In this document: in pieces, positions 42,460-51,185 of the stretch | How positions within the stretch are numbered: position 1 is the stretch's first letter | Layout: every line of letters starts with the position of its first letter | Notes under the pieces: model-generated | Databases searched by the model: none | Seen by the model: the letters and a program-made list of their open reading frames with translations, nothing else | Told to the model about the DNA's origin: nothing | Assembly (NCBI RefSeq): GCF_003056345.1 | Contig: NZ_PYWB01000001.1 | Location: 372,001 to 436,000, forward strand | Length of the DNA: 64,000 nt | Origin: Devosia submarina | GTDB taxonomy: Bacteria; Pseudomonadota; Alphaproteobacteria; Rhizobiales; Devosiaceae | Direction of reading: 5' to 3' | Position numbers and translations under genes: made by a program

Positions 42460-43965
42460 ATGACCGACCCGATCCTCACCCTTTCCGGCATCAGCAAGAG
42501 CTTTCCCGGCGTGCGGGCGCTCAATGGCGTCTCGCTAGAGCTTTATGCCGGCGAGGTCACCGCGCTGATCGGCGAGAACGGGGCGGGCAAGTCGACGCTG
42601 GTCAAGACAATGACGGGTATCTACCAGCCCGATGCGGGGGAAATCTGGGTGGCCGGCAAGGTCGTTACGCTGCCGACGGCGCATTCGGCATCGGCGGTGG
42701 GCATCACGGCAATCCATCAGGAAACCGTCCTCTTTGACGAGATGACGGTGGCCGAGAACATCTATCTGGGCCATGCGCCGCGCAATCGCTGGGGCATGAT
42801 CGATTGGCGCACCATGCGGGCGGAAGCGAAGAAGACGCTGGACGCGATGGCGGCGGGGATCGATCCCGATATCAAGCTCAAGGAATTGGGCATCGCCAAG
42901 AAGCATCTGGTGGCGGTGGCGCGGGCGCTGTCCATCGATGCGCAGGTTGTCATTATGGACGAGCCCACGGCGGCGCTGAGCCAGAAGGAAATCGAGGAGC
43001 TCTATGTCCTGATCGAACTGCTGAAGCAGGACGGCAAGGCGATCCTCTTCATCTCGCACAAGTTCGACGAGATCTATCGCATCGCCGACCGGTTCACCGT
43101 GTTCCGCGACGGCGAGCAGGTAGGCAAGGGGCTGATCAGGGACACGGCGCAAAGCCAGATCGTGCAGATGATGGTTGGCCGGGCAGTGGATCAGATCTTT
43201 CCCGAGCGCACCGCCGCCATCGGCGAGACGGTGCTGAAGGCCAAGGGGCTGAGCCATCCCACCGAGTTCGAGGACATCTCCTTTGCGGTGCGCAAGGGCG
43301 AGATCCTGGGGTTTTATGGTTTGGTGGGGGCAGGGCGCTCCGAGGTGATGCAGGCCGTGTTCGGCATGACGCAACCCTCGAGTGGCACGCTTGTGCTGAA
43401 CGGGCAGACCATTGCGCCCAAATCCGCTGCCGATGCCGTCGAGGCGGGCATTGTGTATGTGCCCGAGGAACGCGGCAAGCAGGGTGTCATTACGGGCGAG
43501 CCGATCTTCAAGAACGTCTCGCTCCCGTCGCTGCGCAAGACGTCGAAGTCCGGCTTTTTGCGGCTGGCCGAAGAATATGCGCTGGCGCGGACCTATACCG
43601 AGCGGCTGGATCTGCGCGCGTCATCGCTGAGCCAGGACGTATCGACGCTTTCGGGCGGCAACCAGCAGAAGGTGGTGATCGCCAAGTGGCTCGCGACGCT
43701 GCCCAAGGTGATCATTCTCGATGAACCCACCAAGGGCATCGACATCGGCTCCAAGGCGGCCGTGCACCAGTTCATGAGCGAATTGGTAGCCGAGGGGTTG
43801 AGCGTCATCATGGTATCGTCCGAACTGCCCGAAGTGCTGGGGATGAGCGACCGCATTGTCGTGATGCGCGAAGGGCGGATCATCGACACGCTAGACAACA
43901 AGGGCCTGCAGCCCGAAACGCTGGTGCGCCTCGCCGCCGGCATTGCCGAGGAGCAGGCAGCATGA
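42460..43965 (+). CDS. rhaT: rhamnose ABC transporter, ATP-binding protein
   Basis: A 501-residue CUT2-type double ATPase. First half: Walker A GENGAGKSTLVKTMTG, LGIAKKHLVAVARAL, Walker B VVIMDEPTAALSQ. Second half: the weak Walker A GLVGAGRSEVMQ, signature LSGGNQQKVVIAKWL, Walker B VIILDEPTKGIDIG. The ATG at 42460 is taken because earlier in-frame codons lie in the REP-like element and translate to low-complexity sequence. Overlaps rhaP by ATGA. Confidence 0.94.
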   Translation: MTDPILTLSGISKSFPGVRALNGVSLELYAGEVTALIGENGAGKSTLVKTMTGIYQPDAGEIWVAGKVVTLPTAHSASAVGITAIHQETVLFDEMTVAENIYLGHAPRNRWGMIDWRTMRAEAKKTLDAMAAGIDPDIKLKELGIAKKHLVAVARALSIDAQVVIMDEPTAALSQKEIEELYVLIELLKQDGKAILFISHKFDEIYRIADRFTVFRDGEQVGKGLIRDTAQSQIVQMMVGRAVDQIFPERTAAIGETVLKAKGLSHPTEFEDISFAVRKGEILGFYGLVGAGRSEVMQAVFGMTQPSSGTLVLNGQTIAPKSAADAVEAGIVYVPEERGKQGVITGEPIFKNVSLPSLRKTSKSGFLRLAEEYALARTYTERLDLRASSLSQDVSTLSGGNQQKVVIAKWLATLPKVIILDEPTKGIDIGSKAAVHQFMSELVAEGLSVIMVSSELPEVLGMSDRIVVMREGRIIDTLDNKGLQPETLVRLAAGIAEEQAA

Positions 43966-44939
43966 AGGCGCTGGGCAAACATCGCGAAATCTGGCTCGGG
44001 CTCGCAATCCTGCTGCTGCTGGTGATCGTCACGGCGCGCTTCCCGCGCTTTGCGCAGCCGCAGAACCTGCTGACCATCTTCAACGATACTTCCATCCTGA
44101 TGATGCTGGCGCTGGGGCAGATGCTGGTGATCCTCACCCGCTCCATCGACCTTTCCATGGCCGCCAATCTTGCGCTCACGGGCATGATCGTCGCGATGAC
44201 CAATGCGGCTTTTCCCGGCGTGCCGGTGCCGCTGTTGATGGCGATGTGTGTCGTAATCGGCGCTGGCCTGGGTGCGTTCAATGGCGTCCTGGTGTGGAAG
44301 CTGAGCATTCCGCCAATTGTCGTGACGCTGGGCACGCTCACCATCTATCGCGGACTGGTGTTCGTAATTTCCAATGGCGCCTGGGTCAACGCGGCGCAGA
44401 TGAGTTCAGATTTCATCAATCTGCAGCGCACGGTGTTTCTGGGCCTGCCGCTCCTGAGCTGGTTTGCCATTGTCGCGGCCGTCCTGTTCTGGCTGCTGAT
44501 GACGCGCACGCCGCTGGGGCGTTCCTTCTATGCCATCGGGGTGAACCCCACCGCATCGGTTTATACCGGCATCAATGTGGGCCGCACCAAGTTCATGGCG
44601 TTTACCATTGCAGGCGCCATGGCAGGGTTGTGCGGCTACCTCTGGGTGTCGCGCTATGTGATCGCCTCGACCGAAGTCGCCAGCGGTTATGAATTGACCA
44701 TTATCGCGGCCTGCGTGATCGGCGGCGTGTCGATTGCCGGTGGCATCGGCACCGTTGGAGGCGTGCTGCTGGGTGCTATATTCCTCGGCGTCATCAACAA
44801 CGCGCTGCCCGTCATCAACATTTCTCCATTCTGGCAGATGGCGATTTCGGGCTCCGCAATCCTCTTGGCTGTGGTGCTCAATGCCCGGGGCGAAAAGCGC
44901 AAGGGCCGGATCATTCTGAAGAAGGCGGAAGCCGTATGA
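43962..44939 (+). CDS. rhaP: rhamnose ABC transporter, permease 1
   Basis: A 325-residue CUT2 permease with about nine or ten hydrophobic helices. BPD_transp_2 signature MLVILTRSIDLSMAANLALTGMIVA, EAA-like LSIPPIVVTLGTLTIYRGLVFVISNGAWVN, and AACVIGGVSIAGGIGTVGGVLLGAIFLGVINNALPVINISPFWQ. Overlaps rhaT and rhaQ by four bases each, which secures equal output of transporter subunits. Confidence 0.93.
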   Translation: MKALGKHREIWLGLAILLLLVIVTARFPRFAQPQNLLTIFNDTSILMMLALGQMLVILTRSIDLSMAANLALTGMIVAMTNAAFPGVPVPLLMAMCVVIGAGLGAFNGVLVWKLSIPPIVVTLGTLTIYRGLVFVISNGAWVNAAQMSSDFINLQRTVFLGLPLLSWFAIVAAVLFWLLMTRTPLGRSFYAIGVNPTASVYTGINVGRTKFMAFTIAGAMAGLCGYLWVSRYVIASTEVASGYELTIIAACVIGGVSIAGGIGTVGGVLLGAIFLGVINNALPVINISPFWQMAISGSAILLAVVLNARGEKRKGRIILKKAEAV

Positions 44940-45949
44940 CCGACACAACAGCAACGCCTCGCCGCCTGCCCAATCGGCTGGACAATCCTTTCAAGTCGAC
45001 CGTTCTGAGCTGGGAAGGCCTATTGGTATTGGTGGCGGTGGCCATCTTCATCCTCAATTCGTTCGCTTCGCCCTACTTCCTGAACGAATGGTCCCTTTCG
45101 GACATGACGTTCAATTTCACCGAGAAAGCCTTGATCGCGCTCGCCATGGCGCTGCTGATCATCTCGGGCGAAATTGACCTTTCGGTAGCGGCGATCATTG
45201 CATTGGCATCGACGCTGATGGGCTGGGCGCTGCAATTTGGTGCCGACACGCCCGTGCTGGTCGCCATTGGCGTTGGGACGGGAATTGCCTGTGGCGCGTT
45301 CAACGGGTTCCTGGTGACGGGGCTCAAGCTGCCCTCGATCGTGGTCACCATCGGCACGATGAGCCTGTTCCGCGGCATCAGCTTCATCATCCTGGGCGAC
45401 CAGAGCTTCAAGGGCTATCCGCCGAGCTTTTCCTGGTTCGGACAGGGCTATGTCTGGTGGGTGATTTCGTTCGAGCTGGTGCTATTTCTCGTCTGCGCCG
45501 CCGTTTATTTTGTGCTGCTGCAGCGCACCAATTTCGGGCGCCGAGTCTATGCCATCGGCAATAACGATGTGGCGGCGGAATTCTCGGGCGTGCGTGTCGC
45601 GCGCACCAAGTTTGTCCTCTTCTGCCTCACCGGGCTGATGAGCGGCATGGCGGCCGTGCTGCTGACGGCGCGGCTGGGATCGACGCGACCGTCAATCGCC
45701 GAAGGTTGGGAGCTCGAGGCCATCACCATGGTGGTGCTGGGCGGCGTCTCGATCCTGGGCGGCGCCGGCACGATCGTGGGCGTGGTGTTGGCCGCCCTGA
45801 TTATGGGGTTGGTGACGTTTGGGCTTGGGCTGCTCAATGTACCGGGGATCGTTATGTCGATCTTTATCGGCGCGCTGCTGATCCTGGTGATCGCCCTGCC
45901 GATCCTGTGGCGCATGTGGCGCCAGCGTACCGCCGTGCGCAGCGCGTAA
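44936..45949 (+). CDS. rhaQ: rhamnose ABC transporter, permease 2
   Basis: A 337-residue second permease of the same family (ALLIISGEIDLSVAAIIALASTLMGW, LPSIVVTIGTMSLFRGISFIILGDQ, WELEAITMVVLGGVSILGGAGTIVGVVLAALIMGLVTFGLGLLNVPGIVMSI). Rhizobial rhamnose loci carry two different permeases, as here. In known loci rhaU (mutarotase) and rhaK (rhamnulokinase) come next; in this window an osmoprotectant importer follows instead. Confidence 0.93.
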   Translation: MTDTTATPRRLPNRLDNPFKSTVLSWEGLLVLVAVAIFILNSFASPYFLNEWSLSDMTFNFTEKALIALAMALLIISGEIDLSVAAIIALASTLMGWALQFGADTPVLVAIGVGTGIACGAFNGFLVTGLKLPSIVVTIGTMSLFRGISFIILGDQSFKGYPPSFSWFGQGYVWWVISFELVLFLVCAAVYFVLLQRTNFGRRVYAIGNNDVAAEFSGVRVARTKFVLFCLTGLMSGMAAVLLTARLGSTRPSIAEGWELEAITMVVLGGVSILGGAGTIVGVVLAALIMGLVTFGLGLLNVPGIVMSIFIGALLILVIALPILWRMWRQRTAVRSA

Positions 45950-46038
45950 TTTCCGGGTAGCCGATTTCTGCCGATAAGATAGTCTGCCATCAGCCGGGAG
46001 CGCCCTTGGGAGGCGCTCCGTGGAAAACGGAGTTATCT

Positions 46039-46947
46039 ATGCGCCTCAAATCCATGCTTCTGAGCGCTGCGGCGCTGGCCTTGTCGATGACGGCAGCCCA
46101 TGCCCAGGTCGTTGTTTCCTCCAAGATCGACACCGAAGGCGGCGTTCTAGGCAACATCATCAAGCAAGTGCTCCAATCCAACGACATTGCGGTGGAGGAC
46201 CGGATCCAGCTGGGCGGCACGCCGATCATGCGCGAGGCTATCATGGCCGGCGAGATCGACATCTATCCCGAATATACCGGCAATGGGGCGTACTTCTTTG
46301 ACCGCGCCGAGGACCCGATCTGGAACGATGCAGCGTCCGCCTATGCCGAAGTGGCGCGGCTCGACTACGAAACCAACAAGATCGTGTGGTTGTCGCCATC
46401 GCCGGCCAACAACACCTGGGCCGTGGCCGTGCGCGACGATTTGGCCGAGGCCAACAATCTGACGACCTTTTCTGAGTTCGGCGCCTGGGTCGCCGGGGGC
46501 GGTGAGGTCAAGCTCGCGGCTTCCGCCGAGTTCGTGAACTCTCCGGCCGCGCTGCCCAAATTCCAGGAGGTCTATGGCTTCACCCTTGCGCCCAATCAGC
46601 TGGTGACGCTCTCGGGTGGCGATACGGCAGCAACCATTGCCGCAGCGGCGCAGCAGACCAGTGGCGTCAACGCGGCGATGGTTTATGGCACCGATGGCGG
46701 CATTGCATCATCGGGGCTAAGGGTTCTCGAGGACGACAAGGGGGTGCAGCCGGTTTACCAGCCCGCACCCATCATCCGCGAGGAGGTGTTGGCACAATAT
46801 CCGCAGATCGAGGAATTGCTCAAACCCGTGTTCGAGGGGCTGACACTCGAGGCCTTGCAGGAGCTGAACGGGCGCGTGCAGGTTGGCGGGGAAGCGGCTT
46901 CGGCCGTGGCCGCGGATTACCTCGCGCAGAACGGGTTTGTGGAATAG
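46039..46947 (+). CDS. osmF: osmoprotectant ABC transporter, binding protein (OsmF/YehZ type)
   Basis: A 302-residue exported binding protein of the OpuAC/OsmF family for glycine betaine or similar compounds. Signal peptide at 1-23 (MTAAHAQ), then VVVSSKIDTEGGVLGNIIKQVLQ, LGGTPIMREAIMAGEIDIYPEYTGNGAYFF (the family signature) and VSLAPSPANNTW-like WLSPSPANNTWAVAV. ATG 46039 is preferred: CGGAG lies upstream, and the longer frame adds a non-signal N-terminus. First gene of an osmF-yehY-yehX-yehW arrangement, the same order as in E. coli. Confidence 0.92.
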   Translation: MRLKSMLLSAAALALSMTAAHAQVVVSSKIDTEGGVLGNIIKQVLQSNDIAVEDRIQLGGTPIMREAIMAGEIDIYPEYTGNGAYFFDRAEDPIWNDAASAYAEVARLDYETNKIVWLSPSPANNTWAVAVRDDLAEANNLTTFSEFGAWVAGGGEVKLAASAEFVNSPAALPKFQEVYGFTLAPNQLVTLSGGDTAATIAAAAQQTSGVNAAMVYGTDGGIASSGLRVLEDDKGVQPVYQPAPIIREEVLAQYPQIEELLKPVFEGLTLEALQELNGRVQVGGEAASAVAADYLAQNGFVE

Positions 46948-46967
46948 CGGCGACCGAAGTGAGGAGC

Positions 46968-46987
46968 CCCTCGGACAAGTCCGAGGG
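46968..46987. repeat. short palindrome after osmF
   Basis: CCCTCGGAC-AA-GTCCGAGGG, perfect 9-base arms, 21 bases after the osmF stop. Possible mRNA stabiliser between the binding-protein gene and its permease. Confidence 0.65.
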
Positions 46988-47049
46988 CAAGCTCTCGGGT
47001 CGAGTCTGAGGGTGAGGGTCTTCCCTTGATCTTTGGCCGGGCGGGATGG

Positions 47050-47072
47050 ATTGCCCGGACAGACCGGGCAAT
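47050..47072 (-). repeat. REP-like palindrome, GTCAT-CCCGG type, copy 1
   Basis: ATTGCCCGG-N5-CCGGGCAAT, perfect 9-base arms, inside a longer conserved unit that reads GTCATTGCCCGG...ATCCATC on the minus strand. Faces copy 2 at 47125-47147. Confidence 0.8.
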
Positions 47073-47124
47073 GACGGCCAACGGAAAGGCTGGTCAGTCG
47101 TACTAGATTGATTTCCGCCTCGTC

Positions 47125-47147
47125 ATCACCCGGCTTGTCCGGGTGAT
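47125..47147 (+). repeat. REP-like palindrome, GTCAT-CCCGG type, copy 2
   Basis: ATCACCCGG-N5-CCGGGTGAT, perfect 9-base arms, within GTCATCACCCGGCTTGTCC and on to ATCCACC. It differs from copy 1 at stem positions on both arms so that pairing is kept. Confidence 0.8.
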
Positions 47148-47199
47148 CCACCTTGTGCTTCGGTGAGGTGGACGACCCGCTGACCGGACCGGAGACTTG

Positions 47200-48393
47200 A
47201 TGAGCATAGCCGGGATTTCGCCACTCACTGCACGCACGGGCTGGTTCAAATTGGACAAGCTGGGCGTTCTGATCAGCCTGGTGGCCCTTGCGGGAGCTTG
47301 GCTGCCCTTTGTGCTGTTTCGGGCCAATCGCATTGTCCCGGGGGATCCTCGCCCGGTAACGGAAGCTCTCCCCGGCCCATGGGCGGCCCTGCTAATTACG
47401 GTGCTGCTGGTGGGATTGCTTGCCGCGCTGTTTCGGGTGGCGCCGGGGGTCAAGCTCATAATGGGCCTTGTGGTTCTTGGCAGCCTCTTTGTTCTCCTGG
47501 GCCTGTCGGCCAACTTCCTGACCCCGGACAGCGATAGCTTTGCCCGGATTTCGCCGGGGGCGGGGTTTTGGCTGTTGCTTTTGGCGTTCGCCTTGCTTGT
47601 GACCGATGCGCTGGCGCGCCTGCGATTAAGGCCCTGGGTTCGGATCGCCATTCTCCTGGGCGTTGTGGGGGCAATGGTGCTGCTGTTGGGGAGCGGCAGC
47701 TTCAACCAGGTTTCAACGCTCAAGGAATATGCGACGCGTGCACCCGCCTTTTGGTCTGAGGCGCGCACGCATCTGGCGCTGGCCTTTGGCTCGGTGGCGT
47801 TGGCAAGTGTAGTGGGTATCCCCCTCGGCATCTGGTGTTTTCGGATCAAGCGGGTGCGCGCGGCCGTTTTGAACCTGCTTAACATGGTTCAGACCATTCC
47901 CTCCATTGCTCTTTTCGGCCTCTTGATTGCGCCGTTGGCCTGGATGGCGGCCAACATTCCGGGAGCCTCGGCACTGGGTATTTCGGGCATTGGCACGGCG
48001 CCCGCGCTGGTGGCGCTGTTTGCCTATTCGCTGCTGCCGATCGTTTCCAACACGCTTGTGGGCTTGCTCGGGGTACCGCCCGCGGCGGTCGATGCCGCCA
48101 TGGGAATGGGAATGACGGGGCGGCAGCGCTTGTTGGGCGTGGAACTGCCACTCGCCTTTCCCGTGATCCTCACGGGCATCCGGATCGTACTGGTGCAGAA
48201 TATCGGCCTTGCGACCATTGCCGCCCTGATCGGGGGCGGGGGCTTTGGCGTCTTTGTGTTTCAGGGCATTGGGCAAACGGCCATGGACCTTGTGCTGCTG
48301 GGGGCGGTACCGACGGTGGTGCTGGCCTTTGCGGCGGCCGTGGTGCTGGATGCCCTGGTGGAAACAACGTCCCGCGGAACGCGTAAGCCATGA
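47200..48393 (+). CDS. yehY: osmoprotectant ABC transporter, permease (YehY type)
   Basis: A 397-residue permease. The N-terminal half has four or so hydrophobic helices that are extra to the transport domain. The C-terminal BPD_transp_1 domain (about 190-390) carries LALAFGSVALASVVGIPLGIW, NMVQTIPSIALFGLLIAPLAWM and the coupling loop AMGMGMTGRQRLLGVELPLAFPVILTGIRI. The length matches YehY (about 385). ATG 47200 with GGAGA at 47191; overlaps the ATPase gene by ATGA. Confidence 0.9.
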   Translation: MSIAGISPLTARTGWFKLDKLGVLISLVALAGAWLPFVLFRANRIVPGDPRPVTEALPGPWAALLITVLLVGLLAALFRVAPGVKLIMGLVVLGSLFVLLGLSANFLTPDSDSFARISPGAGFWLLLLAFALLVTDALARLRLRPWVRIAILLGVVGAMVLLLGSGSFNQVSTLKEYATRAPAFWSEARTHLALAFGSVALASVVGIPLGIWCFRIKRVRAAVLNLLNMVQTIPSIALFGLLIAPLAWMAANIPGASALGISGIGTAPALVALFAYSLLPIVSNTLVGLLGVPPAAVDAAMGMGMTGRQRLLGVELPLAFPVILTGIRIVLVQNIGLATIAALIGGGGFGVFVFQGIGQTAMDLVLLGAVPTVVLAFAAAVVLDALVETTSRGTRKP

Positions 48394-49325
48394 TCGAGAT
48401 CGACGAGATAACCAGGCGCTATGACGGCGAGGACGTGGTGGATCGCGTGAGCCTCACCATCCAGCCGCGCAGCATCTGCGTGATCGTGGGAACGTCCGGA
48501 TCGGGCAAGACCACGCTGATGCGCATGATCAACAAGCTGGTGGAGCCCAGTTCCGGCCAGATCCGCATAGATGGCGAGGACATTGCCGGCATTCCGGCCT
48601 ATGAGCTGCGCCGGCGGATCGGCTATGTGATCCAGGGGCATGGCCTGTTTCCCCACCGCACGGTCGGGCAGAACGTGGCGACAGTGCCCAAGCTTTTGGG
48701 CTGGGAAAAGCGGCGAACCGAGGAGCGCGTGGACGAACTGCTCCAGCTGTTTCAGCTCGATCCAGCGCAGTTCCGCAATCGGCTACCCCATGAACTCTCG
48801 GGCGGCCAGCAGCAGCGCGTGGGCGTGGCGCGGGCGCTGGCGGCAAAGCCTAATATCCTGCTAATGGACGAGCCTTTTGGAGCGCTGGATCCGGTGATCC
48901 GCGCCAAGGCGCAGGAGGATCTGCTGGCGATCCAGCGCAGGTTCGGCACAACCATCGTGCTCGTGACCCATGACATGGAGGAAGCGATCCACCTTGGCGA
49001 CACCATTGCCGTGATGGATGGGGGCAAGCTCTTGCAGAGCGCTGCGCCCGCCGAGATCATCCGCAATCCGGCGACGCCCTTTGTGGCCGAACTGATCGGC
49101 ACGAGCGAGCGGCCCTTTCGGCTCCTCTCGCTTGGGCGGGTGGCCGACCATTTGGAGCCCGGCCATGCAGAGGGCGAGGCGATCGATGCCGCGGCGTCCC
49201 TGCGCGATGCCTTTGCCGAATTGTTGTGGTCGGGCCGGTCGGCGCTCCCGGTACGGAGGGATGGGGAGATCGTTGGGCAGGTGACGCTTGCCGCTTTGTC
49301 CCGGCTGGCGGCACGGCCGCAATGA
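48390..49325 (+). CDS. yehX: osmoprotectant ABC transporter, ATP-binding protein (YehX type)
   Basis: A 311-residue ATPase of the glycine betaine family. Walker A GTSGSGKTTLMRMIN, the glutamine loop YVIQGHGLFPHRTVGQN, signature LSGGQQQRVGVARALA, Walker B ILLMDEPFGALDP and switch His in VTHDMEEAI. The C-terminus ends in a shortened CBS-like unit (GRSALPVRRDGEIVGQVTLAAL), as in OpuA-type ATPases that sense ionic strength; only one such unit is seen. Four-base overlaps with both permease genes. Confidence 0.92.
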   Translation: MIEIDEITRRYDGEDVVDRVSLTIQPRSICVIVGTSGSGKTTLMRMINKLVEPSSGQIRIDGEDIAGIPAYELRRRIGYVIQGHGLFPHRTVGQNVATVPKLLGWEKRRTEERVDELLQLFQLDPAQFRNRLPHELSGGQQQRVGVARALAAKPNILLMDEPFGALDPVIRAKAQEDLLAIQRRFGTTIVLVTHDMEEAIHLGDTIAVMDGGKLLQSAAPAEIIRNPATPFVAELIGTSERPFRLLSLGRVADHLEPGHAEGEAIDAAASLRDAFAELLWSGRSALPVRRDGEIVGQVTLAALSRLAARPQ

Positions 49326-50065
49326 GTTGGGGCAATCTCGTTCGGCTGCTCGCCCTGGGAGTGCTAGGCGTGTTTTTGGCCTATCCCGAGGCGTTTGCGG
49401 GCTTTTTCAGCTTGTTCACCAAGAACAACCAGCCCGCGATCTATAATCAGGGCAATTTGTTGGACATCACGCTCAATCATCTCCTGATTGTGGGTGCGGC
49501 GACGCTGGCGGCAACGCTGATTGCGGTTGGGCTGGCGATCATCGTGACGCGGCCCTTCGGGGCGGAGTTCCTGCCTGTGTCGCGCTCGCTGGCCAATGCG
49601 GGGCAGACATTTCCGCCGGTGGCCGTGCTAGCATTGGCAGTTCCGGTACTGGGTTTCGGGACTGCGCCGACACTGGTGGCGCTGTTTCTTTATGGCCTGC
49701 TGCCCATTTTCGAGAACACGCTCACCGGGCTCACCAATCTGCCACCGGCCGTGACCGATGCGGCAAGGGGCATGGGAATGACCGGTTGGCAGCGGCTGGT
49801 GAAGGTGGAACTGCCGCTGGCGCTGCCGGTGATTTTGGCCGGGGTGCGCTTGTCCACGGTGATTTCGCTGGCGACGGCGACGATCGGGTCGACGGTGGCG
49901 GCGCGGACGCTGGGCGAGGTGATCATTGCCGGGCTGCTCTCGGGCAATACAGCCTTCGTGCTGCAGGGCGGGCTGGTGGTGGGGGTGCTGGCGGTGCTGA
50001 TCTATGATGGCTTGGCGGCGCTGGAGCGGCGCTTGACGGGGCGAATGGGTCGCCTGCCGAGTTGA
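49322..50065 (+). CDS. yehW: osmoprotectant ABC transporter, permease (YehW type)
   Basis: A 247-residue BPD_transp_1 permease with about six helices and the EAA loop AARGMGMTGWQRLVKVELPLALPVILAGVRLSTVISLATATIGSTV. Size and position match YehW. The ATG at 49322 lies in the stop of the ATPase gene; the longer frame reads back inside that gene. Fourth and last transporter gene, with the asparaginase gene 53 bases downstream on the same strand. Confidence 0.92.
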   Translation: MSWGNLVRLLALGVLGVFLAYPEAFAGFFSLFTKNNQPAIYNQGNLLDITLNHLLIVGAATLAATLIAVGLAIIVTRPFGAEFLPVSRSLANAGQTFPPVAVLALAVPVLGFGTAPTLVALFLYGLLPIFENTLTGLTNLPPAVTDAARGMGMTGWQRLVKVELPLALPVILAGVRLSTVISLATATIGSTVAARTLGEVIIAGLLSGNTAFVLQGGLVVGVLAVLIYDGLAALERRLTGRMGRLPS

Positions 50066-50118
50066 CTTTTGCCCTTCCGCGCTGTCTTGGGGATGGGCTG
50101 GACCCGGAGTGTTTGCCT

Positions 50119-51120
50119 ATGGACGCCAATCCCATTCTTGCCGAGACCGTGCGGGGCAATTGGGTGGAGAACCGCCATCGCGGTGCCTTTGCCCTGGTGG
50201 CGGCCGACGGAACGATCATCGCTTCGGCTGGCGATATCGAGCGGCCTGTTTTTCCGCGCTCGGCAATCAAGTCCATGCAAGCCTTGCCCATCTTTGTGCG
50301 AGAGGCGGAGGGCAAGTTCCACCACACGGACGAAGAGCTCGCGCTGGCCTGTGCGTCGCACCATGGCGAGGATGTGCATGTGGCGACGGCCGAGCGCTTG
50401 CTGATGCGGATGGGGCTTTCGGCGGCCGATCTGGAATGTGGCGCGCACCAGCCCACCAATGCAGCGGCGCGGGAGGCCTTGCGCGCTGCGGGCCGGGAGC
50501 CCAGCCCCTTGCACAATAATTGCTCGGGCAAGCATTCGGGCATGCTGAGCGTGGCGCTGGCCATGGGCGTGCCGACAAAGGATTATGTGAGCCGCGAGCA
50601 CGCGGTGCAGCGCGCCGTGCGCGAGGCTGTGGAGGCGGTGATCGGCGAGCCTTTGCGGGAGGATCGCTGCGGCACGGATGGCTGTTCCATTCCGACCTTT
50701 GCCGCGCCGCTGCGCGCTTTTGCCTTTGGCTTTGCCCGTATGGCGACGGGGCAAGGGATTGCGGCTGAACTCGCGGCGGCAGCGCAGCGCCTGTTTGATG
50801 CAGCGACGCGCCATCCCCATCTTGTTGCGGGAACCGGGCACCCCGATACCCGGATCATGGAAGCCTTTGGCGGCCGCCTCATGCAAAAGGTGGGCGCGGA
50901 GGGCGTGCAGTGCGGCGCTATTCGCGACAAGGGCTGGGGTTACGCCATTAAATGCGACGACGGCAATATCCCGGCGTCGCAGGCAATGCTGGCCTCCTTG
51001 TTGTTGCAATATGCAGAGCCCGACGCAAATCAGCGCAAGCTGCTGGAGGGCTTGGCCAATCAGCCCATTCGCAGCGTGCGGGGGGCTGAGATTGGTGTGT
51101 TGCGAGCTGTAGCGCCCTAG
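50119..51120 (+). CDS. ansA: L-asparaginase, Rhizobium etli AII type (class 3)
   Basis: A 333-residue asparaginase of the R. etli family, unrelated to the bacterial type I/II enzymes, giving aspartate and ammonia. With the ATG at 50119 the key residues fall at the numbers known for the R. etli enzyme: Ser48 and Lys51 (RSAIKSMQ), Ser80 (CASHHGED), and zinc-site Cys135, Lys138 (NNCSGKHSGML) and Cys189 (DGCSIP). That agreement and a GGAG site about 9 bases upstream decide the start over the TTG at 50062. It may be read through from the osmoprotectant operon (inference). Confidence 0.95.
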   Translation: MDANPILAETVRGNWVENRHRGAFALVAADGTIIASAGDIERPVFPRSAIKSMQALPIFVREAEGKFHHTDEELALACASHHGEDVHVATAERLLMRMGLSAADLECGAHQPTNAAAREALRAAGREPSPLHNNCSGKHSGMLSVALAMGVPTKDYVSREHAVQRAVREAVEAVIGEPLREDRCGTDGCSIPTFAAPLRAFAFGFARMATGQGIAAELAAAAQRLFDAATRHPHLVAGTGHPDTRIMEAFGGRLMQKVGAEGVQCGAIRDKGWGYAIKCDDGNIPASQAMLASLLLQYAEPDANQRKLLEGLANQPIRSVRGAEIGVLRAVAP

Positions 51121-51185
51121 CTACCCGGCTTGTCGGGAGCCGCAGGCTGGCTATAACGGGCGGTGTGAACATCAGCAGGTAACTC

